Shown piece after piece: positions 1 through 9,154 of a DNA stretch of 64,000 nt. Both the position numbers and the translations under genes were made by a program. The notes beneath the pieces were generated by a model that searched no databases, was not told where the DNA came from, and worked only from the letters and a program-made list of their open reading frames with translations. How positions within the stretch are numbered: the stretch's first letter is position 1; the number at the start of each line of letters is the position of its first letter. Origin of the DNA: DATAEY01 sp045805565 (GTDB lineage Bacteria; Actinomycetota; Thermoleophilia; Solirubrobacterales; Solirubrobacteraceae); assembly GCA_045805565.1 (NCBI GenBank), contig JBJMKZ010000028.1, positions 16,533 to 80,532 of the forward strand, read 5' to 3'.

Positions 1-592
1 GCGCCTTGCGGATCAGATCGGGGACCGCGTGAGCGATCCCGGGCTCGTCGTCGGGCATCTCGCCGGGGCCGTAGGCGTTGAACGGCCGGCAGATCGTGTA
101 CGGGAGTCCGTGCTCCTCGTGCGCCGCGCGGCAGTACACCTCGCCGGTCAGCTTCGAGAAGCCGTACGCGGAGCGGGGCACCGGGCAGTCGGGCAGGTAG
201 TCCTCGGGCGTGGGGAACTTCTCCGCCCGCTCGAACACCATCGAGGAAGACACGTAGACGAAGCGGTCGACCTCGTGGTCGAGCGCCGCCCGGACGACCG
301 CGTTGTAGAGGGCGTTGTTGACCTCGGTGAGGGTGTGGGGCAGCTTGTGGAAGTTGGCGATGCCGCCCACGATCGCCGCCAGGTGGATCACCTGCGCGCA
401 TCCCGCGATCGCGTCGCGCGCCTGGTTGAAATCGCGCAGGTCTCCGGTATGCACCTCGCACCCCTCGCGCATCCAGTAGGGCGCCTCCCGCTGGTCGGAG
501 ACCCGGATCTCGAAGGCGGGATCCGACATCAGCCGGCGCACCATCGCCGCGCCGATCGTCCCGGCGCCGCCAGTGACCAGGACCCGGCTCAC
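1..592 (-). CDS. NAD-dependent nucleotide-sugar epimerase/dehydratase, 3' end outside window
   Basis: An extended short-chain dehydrogenase that most likely epimerises or dehydrates a nucleotide-activated sugar for surface polysaccharide. The protein opens VSRVLVTGGAGTIG, placing the Rossmann GxxGxxG at residues 8-14; a serine triplet at 115-117 and YGFSK (Tyr143, Lys147) form the usual catalytic set, followed by RPFNAYGPG. The GTG start overlaps the stop of the upstream dehydrogenase gene by 4 bases (GTGA), so the two are translationally coupled. About 197 residues are visible of a family usually near 310-330, so the C-terminal substrate-binding part is missing and the exact sugar cannot be named. 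Confidence 0.9.
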   Translation of the reverse strand, partial: MSRVLVTGGAGTIGAAMVRRLMSDPAFEIRVSDQREAPYWMREGCEVHTGDLRDFNQARDAIAGCAQVIHLAAIVGGIANFHKLPHTLTEVNNALYNAVVRAALDHEVDRFVYVSSSMVFERAEKFPTPEDYLPDCPVPRSAYGFSKLTGEVYCRAAHEEHGLPYTICRPFNAYGPGEMPDDEPGIAHAVPDLIRKA

Positions 593-1848
593 TTCGTGCC
601 GGTGAGCTGCGCCACCTCCGCCGCGTAGGCGAACACCTGGGCGCTGCCGAACGAGTTCCAGGGATCGACCACCAGGCAATCCTCGGTGGCGAGCTCGGCG
701 ATCTCGCGCAGGCGCGCCGGGCCGTCGAATGCGGAGTGATTGGTGGCCACCACGACGGCATCGGCGTCGCGCACCGCGTCCTGAAGGGATTGGGTGGGGG
801 TGGCGACGTTGGGATCGTGGACGGCGACGTCACTGAGCTCGCGCTCGAGCAGGCGGACCAGCTTGTGGGCGAGCGAGTCGCGCTCGTCGTCGGTGTCGCG
901 CTTGAACGCCAGCCCCAGGACCGCCACCTTGCGACCGTCGAGCCCGCCCAGCCGCCGCTTGATCCCCTCGACCAGGAACAGCGGGACCGACTCGTGGACG
1001 CGTGACACCGCCAGCAGCATCCCCGGCGCGTTGGAGCGCTCCTCCGAGAAGGCGAAGTCCTTGCGCAGGCAGGTTCCGGCGGTCAGCCCGGGACGGGCGA
1101 TGCCGCCGCGCGGGTAGTCGCGGTTGATGAGGTCGATCACGTCGAACACGTTGGCCCCGTAGCGCTCGCAGTCCATCATCAGGAGGTTGGGCAGCGCGAA
1201 GTTGGCGTAGCGGAGGATGTTCGTCCAGATCTTGGCCAGCTCGGCCTGGACCGCGGTCGTGCGCTCGATCGAGCCTGCGAACACGCCGAACAGCTCGGCC
1301 GCCCGCTCGGTCGACTGGTCGCCGACTCCGCCCACGATGTTGGGCAGGCTCTCGATCTCGGCGAAGAACTTGCCGGCGGCGATCCGCTCCGGGACATGGG
1401 CGACGAACACGTCGGTTCCCACCTCGAGGCCGCGCTGCTTGGCCAGGTAGCCGGCCACGAAGTCCGTCGTCCCGGGCGCGACGGTCGAGCGCAGGATCAG
1501 GCAGTGCCCGGGCTCCATCACGCCCAGCAGGTCGTCCAACGCCGCCCGGATGTCACGGATGTCGATCTCGATGTGCGAGAACGACGGCGTCCCGATGGTG
1601 ATGACGATGTGGCGAGCCCGGGCGCCGTCCGCAACTCGATCCGACAGCTCGAGCCGGCCCGCCTCCAGCGCGCGGGCGAGCGCCTCCTGGGCGCCCGGCT
1701 CCTCGAAGGGCATCGTCCCGCCGCGCACCGCCTCGAGGCGTGACGGGTCCTTGTCGACCCCGATCACGCTCAGGCCGTGGTCGGCGAAAGACAGCGCGAG
1801 CGGCAGCCCGACCCTCCCCAGGCCGATGACCGAGACGTCCTTGGTCAT
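589..1848 (-). CDS. Nucleotide-sugar 6-dehydrogenase (UDP-glucose/UDP-ManNAc dehydrogenase family)
   Basis: NAD-dependent four-electron oxidation of a UDP-sugar to its uronic acid, in the cytoplasm. The 419-residue protein has the N-terminal NAD fold (GLGRVGLPLA at 9-18), VPERI at 152-156, the central dimer helix, and the catalytic cysteine in GTCLRKD (Cys260, Lys263), then the C-terminal UDP-binding domain with VLGLAFKRDTDD. Full family length. ATG start. The GTCLRKD form and overall layout are closer to WecC-type (UDP-ManNAc) enzymes than to Ugd, but the substrate is not decided by sequence reading. Directly upstream of, and overlapping, the epimerase gene, so both probably make one polysaccharide precursor. 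Confidence 0.92.
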   Translation of the reverse strand: MTKDVSVIGLGRVGLPLALSFADHGLSVIGVDKDPSRLEAVRGGTMPFEEPGAQEALARALEAGRLELSDRVADGARARHIVITIGTPSFSHIEIDIRDIRAALDDLLGVMEPGHCLILRSTVAPGTTDFVAGYLAKQRGLEVGTDVFVAHVPERIAAGKFFAEIESLPNIVGGVGDQSTERAAELFGVFAGSIERTTAVQAELAKIWTNILRYANFALPNLLMMDCERYGANVFDVIDLINRDYPRGGIARPGLTAGTCLRKDFAFSEERSNAPGMLLAVSRVHESVPLFLVEGIKRRLGGLDGRKVAVLGLAFKRDTDDERDSLAHKLVRLLERELSDVAVHDPNVATPTQSLQDAVRDADAVVVATNHSAFDGPARLREIAELATEDCLVVDPWNSFGSAQVFAYAAEVAQLTGTK

Positions 1849-1910
1849 GGCGCAGGAGGCTACCGCGCGAACGCCCCGGTCCTGCGGGCGGCAGTAGGGT
1901 TGCGCGTTCC

Positions 1911-2450
1911 ATGCGGCGGATCGAGACGAGCCTCGAGGGCCCCGTGCTGCTCGAGCCGGTCGTCCACCGGGACGAGCGCGGCTTCTTCCTGGAGACCTAC
2001 CGGCGAAACGTCTTCGAGCAGCTCGGCATCGCCGACGACTTCGTCCAGGACAACCACTCGCGCTCCCGCCGAGGCGTCGTGCGGGGCCTGCACTTCCAGC
2101 CGGGGGTGGCCAAGCTGGTCCGCTGCGCCCGAGGCGCGATCCTCGACGTGGTGGTCGACGTTCGCCCCGGCTCGCACGGATTCGGGCGCTGGGAGGGGCA
2201 CGAGCTCTCGGACGCCAACCAGCGGATGCTCTACTGCCCCGACGGGTTCGCCCACGGCTTCTGCGTGACCAGCGACGAGGCGGACGTGGTCTACCTGTGC
2301 TCGGACTACTGGAATGCGCAGACCGAGCGGGCGATCGCCTACGACGATCCGGACATAGGCATCGAGTGGCCGCCCGTTCCCCTTCAGCCGTCGGCGCGAG
2401 ACGCGGCCGCTCCGCGCCTGAGCGAGCTGGCGGCGCAGCTGCCCGGCTAA
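1911..2450 (+). CDS. rfbC: dTDP-4-dehydrorhamnose 3,5-epimerase
   Basis: Cupin enzyme converting dTDP-4-keto-6-deoxyglucose to dTDP-4-keto-rhamnose, third step of dTDP-rhamnose synthesis. The 179-residue protein shows RDERGFFLETY near 20-30, the RGLHFQP motif with catalytic His61, and MLYCPDGFAHGF near 107-118, all typical of RmlC. ATG start with 62 bases to the divergent dehydrogenase gene. Its stop codon overlaps the stop of the convergent transferase gene by 3 bases. No rmlA, B or D lies in the window, so the rest of the pathway must be elsewhere. The gene could alternatively belong to a related epimerase acting on another dTDP-4-keto sugar. Confidence 0.93.
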   Translation: MRRIETSLEGPVLLEPVVHRDERGFFLETYRRNVFEQLGIADDFVQDNHSRSRRGVVRGLHFQPGVAKLVRCARGAILDVVVDVRPGSHGFGRWEGHELSDANQRMLYCPDGFAHGFCVTSDEADVVYLCSDYWNAQTERAIAYDDPDIGIEWPPVPLQPSARDAAAPRLSELAAQLPG

Positions 2451-3238
2451 CCGCCCCGGCCGAGCCGCTGGCGGGCGTACTGGCGGGCGAAGCCGGCGAC
2501 GAAGCGCGGGTTGTAGGTGAGATAGCGGCGCCAGAGCCGGCGCGGCTCGCGTGCCAGCCGGTACGCCCATTCCAGGCCGGCCCGCTGCATCACGGGCGGG
2601 GCTTGGCGCACCAGCCCCGCGTGGAAGTCGAACGCCGCGCCCACGCCGACCAGAACGGGCGCCTCGAGCGCGTCGCGCATGCGGGCCATCCACTTCTCCT
2701 GCTTGGGGACCCCGATCCCGACCCACACGACGTCGGGGCGCGAGCGGTTGATCTCCTCGGCGATCGCGCCCTCCTCGGCCGGTTCGAGCTCCCGGTGGGG
2801 CGGTGAGTGCCCGCCGACGATGCGCAGGCCCGGATACCGGGCGCGCAGGCTGCGCGCGAGCTGCTCCAGCGCCTCGGGGTCGTGACCCCCGTACAGGAAC
2901 TGGCTGGTCCCGTTGAGGACCGAGCGCTCACAGTAGGACGCCATCAGGTCCGGTCCGTACACGCGCGCCGGGATCGGATGGCCGAGCGCCCGCAGCGCCC
3001 ACACCAGCGGCTGGCCATCCGGCACCGTCATCGACGAGCCGAGGACCGCGGCGCGCAGATCCGGATCGTCCTGCGACAGCATCACCGTGTGCACCGCGGC
3101 GCAGCACACGTAGCCGGGCCGGCGCATGGCCACCATCGCGTCCATCCACTCCATCGTGCGCCGGTAGTCGGTTAGCGCGAGGGGGACCCCGAGCACCTCT
3201 ACCTCGGGCGGGATCGTGAGCTGCGGCGGCTCGGCCAC
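2447..3238 (-). CDS. WecG/TagA/CpsF family glycosyltransferase
   Basis: GT26-family transferase that adds a sugar (ManNAc or ManNAcA type in known members) to a polyprenol-diphosphate-linked acceptor at the inner membrane face. The family signature is complete: VEVLGVPL near the N-terminus, MTVPDGQPLVWALR, RVYGPDLM, FLYGG, and VGIGVPKQEKWM near 170, followed by GAAFDFHAG. I place the start at GTG 3238 (VAEPPQLTIPPEVEV); a longer reading would run into the divergent gene's start region and has non-homologous, Arg/Pro-rich sequence. About 263 residues, normal for the family. Confidence 0.9.
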   Translation of the reverse strand: MAEPPQLTIPPEVEVLGVPLALTDYRRTMEWMDAMVAMRRPGYVCCAAVHTVMLSQDDPDLRAAVLGSSMTVPDGQPLVWALRALGHPIPARVYGPDLMASYCERSVLNGTSQFLYGGHDPEALEQLARSLRARYPGLRIVGGHSPPHRELEPAEEGAIAEEINRSRPDVVWVGIGVPKQEKWMARMRDALEAPVLVGVGAAFDFHAGLVRQAPPVMQRAGLEWAYRLAREPRRLWRRYLTYNPRFVAGFARQYARQRLGRGG

Positions 3239-3317
3239 GGCAGGGCATTGTCCCGGGGCCCGCGGCGGTGCGTACCATGCCCCGCATGCCGCGCCCCCAC
3301 GCGATCGCCGCGGCCGC

Positions 3318-4934
3318 GTGCCGGCGCCGCTGAGAGCGGTCACCGCCCGCCTGCGCGCCGCCTCTCGCGAGCGTCGCGGCGCCGGCTATCGCGAGTTCAT
3401 CGAGCAGGTCGAACCCGCATTGACCGCCGGCCCTCGCGTTCACCGCTTCGCGGTGCCGCCGCTGGTGGCCGACGCCGCCACGCCGGCAGCCGCGCTCGCC
3501 GTCTGCATCGCGCCGGGAGGAGGCGGCGACGCCCAGGCCACGCGCGACTCCCTGAGCGCCCAGACGGTCGAGCCCGCCCATGTCTTCGAGGGCACGCCGA
3601 CCGAGGCCCTACGGGAGACCTGGGCGCCCTGGCTCGTCCTGCTGCGGGCCGGGGACCGCCTGGCTCCCACCGCGCTCCTGCGGCTCGGGCAGGCGGTCAC
3701 GCTGGCGCCCGACGCCGCGGTCTTCACCTGCGACGAGGACCTGCTGGCCAGGGGCGGGCAGCGCAGCGCTCCACGCTGCGGCCCCGGGCCGTCGCCGGAC
3801 GGCGTCCTGGCCACCGATCAGGCCGGCCCGCCGGCGCTGGTGGCGCGCGAACCGGCGCTCGAGGCGGAGGCCGCGCCCGGACCGGGATGGGAGCTGGAGC
3901 TGCTGTTGGCGCTGGCCGGCCCGGCCGCCGCCGGGCACGCCCACGTGCCCCAGATCCTGGTTCACCGGGCGTTCCCGTCGCGCCCGGATCAGGAGCTCCT
4001 CGCCTCGGTGACCCAGCGCGTCCTGCACGCCCGCGGCGAGGGCTCGGCCACCGTGGAGGCCGCGCCGTCCGGCGGGCGGCGGGTGCGGTGGGCGATGGCG
4101 GGCGAGCCGTCGGTGGAGGCGATCGTGTGCTTCCGAGACCAGCCGCGGCTGCTGGAGCGCTGCGCGCGTTCGGTACTCGAGCACTCCAGCTACGAGCGGC
4201 TGTCCCTGCGTCTGGTGGACAACCACAGCTCCCAGCCCTCCCTGCTGACGCTGCTCGAGGAGCTCGAGCGCGACCCCCGGGTGACGATCGTTCGCGACGA
4301 CGCGCCGTTCAACTTCGCCGCGCTCAACAACCGTGCGGCGCGAGCGTCGAGCGCCGACTTCCTGGTGTTCCTCAACAACGACACCGAGGTCGTCACCCCG
4401 AGCTGGGTGGAGGGGCTCCTGGAGGAAGCCCAGCGCAGCGAGGTGGGGGCGACCGGCCCGCTGCTCACCTACCCCGACGGACGCGTCCAGCATGCCGGCG
4501 CCGCCCTCGGCCTGCACGGGTTCGCCGGTCACCCGTTCGCGGGGCTCGATCCCATCCGGCGTACCCCGTTCGGCGCCGCCGCCGACGGCACGCGCAACTG
4601 GCTCGCGGTCACCGCGGCGTGCCTGATGGTCGAGCGTCGCAAGTTCGAGACGGTGGGCGGCTTCGACGAGTCATTCGCGATCGGCGGCAACGACGTCGAG
4701 CTGTGTCTGCGGCTGACCGCCGCCGGACACCGCTCGCTCTGCGTGCCGCACGTTCGCCTCGTCCACGACGAGTCGGGCAGCCGCGATCCGCGCGACATCC
4801 CGCCCGGGGACTTCGAGCGCTCACGCGAGCGCTACGGCGCGTTCCGGACCCTCGGCGATCCCTTCTACAACCCCAACCTGACCCTGCGCGACACCGGCTG
4901 CGGTCTGCGCTCGGCGCAGGAGCGCGACGAATGA
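3318..4934 (+). CDS. Two-domain family 2 glycosyltransferase
   Basis: Predicted cytoplasmic glycosyltransferase of polysaccharide assembly. The C-terminal half is a canonical GT2 domain: EAIVCFRDQPRLLERC, a VDNHSS nucleotide-binding segment, FLNNDTEV (DxD-like metal site), and ACLMVERRKFETVGGFDE. The N-terminal half looks like a degenerate second GT2 domain (LLRAGDRLAP, FTCDEDLL) lacking a clear DxD. I place the start at GTG 3318; an in-frame upstream ATG at 3216 would overlap the divergent gene. Its stop overlaps the next ATG by 4 bases (ATGA), so it is coupled to the following transferase. The transferred sugar is unknown. Confidence 0.85.
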   Translation: MPAPLRAVTARLRAASRERRGAGYREFIEQVEPALTAGPRVHRFAVPPLVADAATPAAALAVCIAPGGGGDAQATRDSLSAQTVEPAHVFEGTPTEALRETWAPWLVLLRAGDRLAPTALLRLGQAVTLAPDAAVFTCDEDLLARGGQRSAPRCGPGPSPDGVLATDQAGPPALVAREPALEAEAAPGPGWELELLLALAGPAAAGHAHVPQILVHRAFPSRPDQELLASVTQRVLHARGEGSATVEAAPSGGRRVRWAMAGEPSVEAIVCFRDQPRLLERCARSVLEHSSYERLSLRLVDNHSSQPSLLTLLEELERDPRVTIVRDDAPFNFAALNNRAARASSADFLVFLNNDTEVVTPSWVEGLLEEAQRSEVGATGPLLTYPDGRVQHAGAALGLHGFAGHPFAGLDPIRRTPFGAAADGTRNWLAVTAACLMVERRKFETVGGFDESFAIGGNDVELCLRLTAAGHRSLCVPHVRLVHDESGSRDPRDIPPGDFERSRERYGAFRTLGDPFYNPNLTLRDTGCGLRSAQERDE

Positions 4935-6283
4935 CCCGCTGGAACCGCAAGCGTGCCCGCTACGTCTGGGACATCGCGAGGCGCGGCCCAACCGAGGTCG
5001 GCTACGCGTACTTCCGCGCGCGCCGCCGGCGGCGCAACCTGGCCGACGACGCGCCCGAGCTCAGCGAGTCCGACCGGCTGGTGCTGGGCGGCGACTACGA
5101 CCTCGAAGCCTCGGAGCTCGCGGCCAGCGCCGAGGTGGTCGCGGCGTGGGAGCGCGCCGGTCGCGCCAGGATCGAGTCGATCCAGTGGTTCCTGCCGTGG
5201 TTTCACCTCGTCTACGGCGGCGGGATCTACACCGTGCTGCGCTTCGCCGATCGCTTCGCCGCCGAACACGGGGCGGTCAACCGGTTCCACGTCTACGATC
5301 GCGCGGATGAGCGGGCCGCGCGCGACATCGCGGCCAAGATCGCGGACGCGTTCCCCCGACTGGCGCAGGCGCCGGTCACCGCGGCCGGCGCCGAGCTCCC
5401 GCCCGCCGACGCCGCCATCGCCACCGCCTGGACCAGCGCGTTTCCCCTCGTCCGCCACCGCGGCACGCGCGCCAAGTTCTTCTTCGTGCAGGATCTCGAG
5501 CCGGACTTCTACCCGGCGGGCGCCGCCTCGGCGGTGCTCGAGCAGGCCGCCAGATTCGGCCTGCCGGGCATCGTCAACACACCCGGGCTGGCGGACGTCT
5601 ACCGCTCGTACGGCAACCGGGCGGTCGCCTTCGCGCCGGCGGTCGACACGCGCCGCTACCGTCCCGCCGACTCCCGGCGCACCGCCGGGGCGACGCGGAT
5701 CTTCTTCTACGGAAGGCCGTCACAGCCGCGCAACGCTTTCGGCCTGGGGCTCGCCGCGCTGCGGTTGGTCAAGCGGCGCTTCGGCGACCGGGTGGAGATC
5801 GTCTGCGCCGGCGAGGATTGGAGCCCGGGCCAGTACGGCGCCGCCGACGTGCTCGACAACCTCGGCCAGCTCGAGGAGCTCGACGCGGTCGCCGACCTGT
5901 ATCGCTCCTGCGACATCGGCCTGGCGTTCATGCTCACGCCCCACCCCTCCTACCAGCCGCTGGAGTTCATGGCCTCCGGGGTGGCGACGGTCTCGAACCA
6001 CAACCCGCACACCGGGTGGCTGCTGCGCCATGAAGCCAACGCGCTGCTGGCCCCGGCGCTCCCCGCCCTGGTCGCCGAGCAGGTCTCCCGCCTCGTCGAG
6101 GACCCCGGGCTGCGCAACCGGATCGCGCGGACCGGTCGCGAGGAGGTCGCGCGCGTGCGCTGGGAGGACGAGATCGACCGCGTGTGGGAGGCGATGACCT
6201 CGCGGACCGAGCGCTTCGAGCCCGCCTCCGAGCCGCGCGCGCGGGCGCCGGCGCCGGAGGGGACGCTCCTGCTCGGCGGGTGA
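4931..6283 (+). CDS. WsaF-like GT4-type glycosyltransferase
   Basis: 450-residue transferase resembling rhamnosyltransferase WsaF of S-layer glycan synthesis. Seen in the sequence: IQWFLPWFHLVYGGGIYTV near 80-98, the TAWTSAFPLVR and FFFVQDLEPDFYPAG segments typical of this group, a C-terminal GT-B half with FYGRPSQPRNAF, and the donor-site region HPSYQPLEFMASGV containing the conserved acidic residue. ATG start inside the upstream GT2 stop (4-base overlap), preceded by GACGA. The last 25 residues are Pro/Ala/Glu-rich and probably disordered. RmlC nearby makes a rhamnosyl donor plausible, but this is inference. Confidence 0.82.
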   Translation: MTRWNRKRARYVWDIARRGPTEVGYAYFRARRRRRNLADDAPELSESDRLVLGGDYDLEASELAASAEVVAAWERAGRARIESIQWFLPWFHLVYGGGIYTVLRFADRFAAEHGAVNRFHVYDRADERAARDIAAKIADAFPRLAQAPVTAAGAELPPADAAIATAWTSAFPLVRHRGTRAKFFFVQDLEPDFYPAGAASAVLEQAARFGLPGIVNTPGLADVYRSYGNRAVAFAPAVDTRRYRPADSRRTAGATRIFFYGRPSQPRNAFGLGLAALRLVKRRFGDRVEIVCAGEDWSPGQYGAADVLDNLGQLEELDAVADLYRSCDIGLAFMLTPHPSYQPLEFMASGVATVSNHNPHTGWLLRHEANALLAPALPALVAEQVSRLVEDPGLRNRIARTGREEVARVRWEDEIDRVWEAMTSRTERFEPASEPRARAPAPEGTLLLGG

Positions 6284-6300
6284 GGGCCCGGCGTCGACCG

Positions 6301-7155
6301 CTAGAGGCGCTCGGCGATCCGGGGCGCCTCGTGGTCGAAGACCCACAGCCCCAGTGCGCACACGCCGACGAACACCGCGAGCGGCAGCAGCGCCCATTTC
6401 AGCCCGCCGATCGCCTGCACGGCACCCGCGGCGCTGGGGTCGATGATCCACCGGCGGGCCTGCTCGAGCAGGTCGGCGACGGGGTTGGCGAGCACGAGGC
6501 GCTCCCAGGGGTGCGGCACCTTCTCGATGGCATACAGGACCGGGGTGCCGTAGAACAGCACCGTTGACGCCACCGACCAGATCGGCGCCACGTCGCGGTA
6601 GCGGACGTAGAGCGACGACAAGACCATCGCCACCGCGGCGGTGAAGGCGACGAGGGGGACCAGGATGACCGGGAGCAGCAGCCACTGCCAGCGCGGGCTG
6701 ATCCCGTAGACGACCAGGAACACGAACACCGCGACCAGGCTCAGCAGCAGGTTCAACGCCGCGGTGAGCACGGTGGAGAGGGGGATCACCATGCGGGGAA
6801 AGTGCATCTTTCGCACGATCGCCTCGTTCTCGGTCACCGAGGTGACCGAGCGCCCGGTGGCCTCCTGGAAGAAGTTGAACACCACGATGTTCAGCAGCAG
6901 CAGGACCGGGTAGTCGCGGATCCCGCTGCCGAACCGAACCACCTGGCTGAACACCAGGTAGAGCACCCCGAACAGCAGCAGCGGGCGGACCAGCGACCAC
7001 AGGTAGCCCAGCGCCGACCCGAAGTAGGTCAGCTTGTAGTTGGTCGAGCCGATCATCCAGGTGAGGTCGAGGAACCGCCGCCATCCGCCGCCGTAGGCGG
7101 ACGGTCCGCGGATCTCGCGGGCCCGGGGCGAGACCGGAAGGGCTTGCGCGCTCAC
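6301..7155 (-). CDS. ABC-2 type polysaccharide export permease
   Basis: Membrane subunit of a Wzm/TagG-type exporter that carries lipid-linked polysaccharide across the inner membrane with the ATPase encoded upstream. About 284 residues with an N-terminal amphipathic segment (RFLDLTWMIGSTNYKLTY), then six hydrophobic segments, and the family feature ENEAIVRKMHFPRMVIPLS in the cytoplasmic loop. I choose the GTG at 7155, which overlaps the upstream stop by 4 bases (GTGA), rather than a start 51 bases earlier inside the previous gene. Last gene of the four-gene overlapping operon running from 10356 down to 6301. Confidence 0.92.
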   Translation of the reverse strand: MSAQALPVSPRAREIRGPSAYGGGWRRFLDLTWMIGSTNYKLTYFGSALGYLWSLVRPLLLFGVLYLVFSQVVRFGSGIRDYPVLLLLNIVVFNFFQEATGRSVTSVTENEAIVRKMHFPRMVIPLSTVLTAALNLLLSLVAVFVFLVVYGISPRWQWLLLPVILVPLVAFTAAVAMVLSSLYVRYRDVAPIWSVASTVLFYGTPVLYAIEKVPHPWERLVLANPVADLLEQARRWIIDPSAAGAVQAIGGLKWALLPLAVFVGVCALGLWVFDHEAPRIAERL

Positions 7156-8858
7156 TTCACCGCCTTCAGCGTGAGCCTCATCTCGCGGGCGTCCCGGGCG
7201 GTCCACCAGTCGGCCGGCGACTCGGAGCGCGGGGTGACGATCTGGTCGACCTTCTCGAACCGCGCCCGGGTGTAGGGCACCGCGAAGTCCTCCATCCAGC
7301 AGTGCTCCGGGGTGCCGCAGAAGTAGTCGAAGGTCGAGCTGCGCTCATCGCCGACGAAGAACCGGCTGTGGTCGGGGTCGACCAGCGCGCTCCAGGACGG
7401 GAACACCGGCACGATGATCCGGAAGTAGCCGCCGGGCTCGAGGATCCGCCAGCACTCGTCCATCAGCGGGATGAAGCCGCCGTTCAGGTGCTCGAGGCAG
7501 TGATGGGCGATGATGGACCGGATCGAGCTGTCGGCGAACGGCAGGGCGCCGTCGTGGATCGGGGCCGTGTCGTCGTGCTCCAGCTGGGCGTCCTCGCCCG
7601 GGCCCGCGACGGCGAAGGTCTGCAGCCGCTCGAGGTCGCAGACCAGGTTGACGCCGGGGGCGGGATGGATGTCGACCCCGATCCGGCCCTTCTTCAGGTT
7701 CCCGCAGCCCAGGTCGACGTGGAAGTCCAGGTTGTCGTCCGGACTGCTGCCGCGGCTGGCGCCGCCCCAGTCGTAGGGCTCCCCCGAAGGCCAGAGGTCG
7801 TACTCGCCCGCCAGCCGCTGGAACTCCTCGACCCCCACCGGCTGCACTCTAGTCGCGGCCGACGCCGAGGCGGCCGGGCGAGGCGGTGTTCTGGGGGGCG
7901 GGGTCCGCGGGCTCTCCCAGGCCGTCGAGGCCTCGACGCCGACCAGGAGGCGGGCGTTCTCCCGCATCACGTCCCAGCACTGGCGCGAGCGCCAGGCCAG
8001 GGCCCGCTCCAGCACGTTGTCGTCGGCGCCGGTCTTGGCGTAGCCGAGCAGGGGCGAGACCGACACCGCGACCGAGAGCCACTCGTAGTCGAGCTGGATG
8101 AGCCCGTCCTCGACGTAGTAGCGGATGTCGTCCTGCGCGATGCGATCGGCCCAGCGCCTCCGGTAGAGGTCCCGGTTGGCGAGGTCGATTTCGGTCTCGT
8201 AGCCCCGGCTCGCCGACTCGAGGTGATAGACGAGGCTTCGGGGGCAGTAGTGCACCTCGTGTCCGTGCTGTCCGGCGCGCAGGCAGAAGTCCACGTCCTC
8301 GTAGCCGTTCTTGAACGCCGGATCGAAGCCGCCGAGTCCCTCGAACACCTCGCGGCGGATCAACACGCAGGCGGCGGTGACCACCTGGAATCGCCGCGCC
8401 TTGTTGACCGCCGGGTGGTCGCCGGGAAACCCCATGTAGATGTGGCGGACATCCTTGTTGGCGTCGATCGCCACTCCCGCGTGCTGCACCGTGCCCGCCG
8501 GCCACAGGAGCCTCGAGCCGACCGCCGCCGCGTCGGGACGCGCCTCGGCGTGGTCGATCAGGGCCTGCAGCCACCCGCGGGTCGGGCGGGTGTCGTTGTT
8601 GAGCAGCACCACGTACCGGCCGCTCGCCCGCGCCACGCCCTCGTTGCAGGCCGAGGCGAAGCCGCGGTTGTCGCCGAAGGCGGCGACCTGGATACCCGAG
8701 CCGTAGGACGCCAGCAGGTCGGCGGTGCCGTCGCTCGACGCATCGTCCACGACCACGATCTCGGTCGCGGGCAGCTCCTGCTCGAGCAGCGTGTCCAGGC
8801 ATTCGCGTGTCAGCTCGGCCCGGTTGTGCACCGGGATGACGATCGAGCAGGCGGTCAT
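7152..8858 (-). CDS. Glycosyltransferase 2 - SAM methyltransferase fusion
   Basis: A 568-residue fusion. Residues 1-250 are a GT2 domain (SIVIPVHNRAEL, VVVDDASSDGTADLL, VVLLNNDTRPTRGW, GGFDPAFKNGYEDVDFCLR). After a linker rich in Pro/Ala/Arg (about 325-350) comes a class I methyltransferase: VDLGCGNLKKGRIGVDI (SAM motif I), then HHCLEHLNGGFIPLMDECWRILEPGGYFRI. The ATG at 8858 overlaps the upstream stop (ATGA). Lying between exporter ATPase and permease, it may add and methylate a terminal sugar, since terminal modification is a known export signal for Wzm/Wzt systems; that role here is inference. Confidence 0.88.
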   Translation of the reverse strand: MTACSIVIPVHNRAELTRECLDTLLEQELPATEIVVVDDASSDGTADLLASYGSGIQVAAFGDNRGFASACNEGVARASGRYVVLLNNDTRPTRGWLQALIDHAEARPDAAAVGSRLLWPAGTVQHAGVAIDANKDVRHIYMGFPGDHPAVNKARRFQVVTAACVLIRREVFEGLGGFDPAFKNGYEDVDFCLRAGQHGHEVHYCPRSLVYHLESASRGYETEIDLANRDLYRRRWADRIAQDDIRYYVEDGLIQLDYEWLSVAVSVSPLLGYAKTGADDNVLERALAWRSRQCWDVMRENARLLVGVEASTAWESPRTPPPRTPPRPAASASAATRVQPVGVEEFQRLAGEYDLWPSGEPYDWGGASRGSSPDDNLDFHVDLGCGNLKKGRIGVDIHPAPGVNLVCDLERLQTFAVAGPGEDAQLEHDDTAPIHDGALPFADSSIRSIIAHHCLEHLNGGFIPLMDECWRILEPGGYFRIIVPVFPSWSALVDPDHSRFFVGDERSSTFDYFCGTPEHCWMEDFAVPYTRARFEKVDQIVTPRSESPADWWTARDAREMRLTLKAVK

Positions 8859-9154
8859 CGCCGGCGGCCGACCCGGAGCAGGGCGCGGAGGCGGTCGCGG
8901 GTGCGCCAGTAGGCGTTCACCGCCCGCCAGGCCCGCGTCCCGCGCAGCTCGTCGAGCTGTTGCTGGGCCATCCTGCCCGGCCACGCGAGCCCCTGCACGA
9001 GCTCGTCGTCGCGCCGGGCGAGCTGCTCGTGCGCGTCCACCAGCAGCTCCCGCAGCTCGGCCTCGCGCCGGGTCGCGGCCGCGAGCTGCTCACGCAGCGC
9101 CTCGAGCTCGCCGCTCTTTCGGGTCTCGGCCTGCGGCGCCGGCGGTCTGCTCAT
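8855..9154 (-). CDS. Small coiled-coil protein of the export operon
   Basis: 99-residue protein with no recognised family. Residues 15-75 form a heptad-rich helix (ELEALREQLAAATRREAEL, then LRELLVDAHEQLARRDDEL), followed by a conserved-looking basic tail with RAWRAVNAYWRTRDRLRALL. It starts with ATG overlapping the stop of the ATPase gene (ATGA) and its own stop overlaps the next ATG, so it is firmly embedded in the operon. A coiled coil between the two halves of an ABC polysaccharide exporter suggests a scaffold or chain-length role; this is speculation from position only. Confidence 0.8.
   Translation of the reverse strand: MSRPPAPQAETRKSGELEALREQLAAATRREAELRELLVDAHEQLARRDDELVQGLAWPGRMAQQQLDELRGTRAWRAVNAYWRTRDRLRALLRVGRRR

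Noticed and set aside
29..628. Forward frame over the epimerase gene
   Set aside because: Reverse strand encodes a clear Rossmann-fold epimerase with catalytic Tyr-Lys; the forward frame is a GC-driven shadow.
3248..4930. Upstream extension of the WsaF-like transferase
   Set aside because: Out-of-frame shadow of the GT2 gene; the ATG at 4931 gives a protein of normal size.
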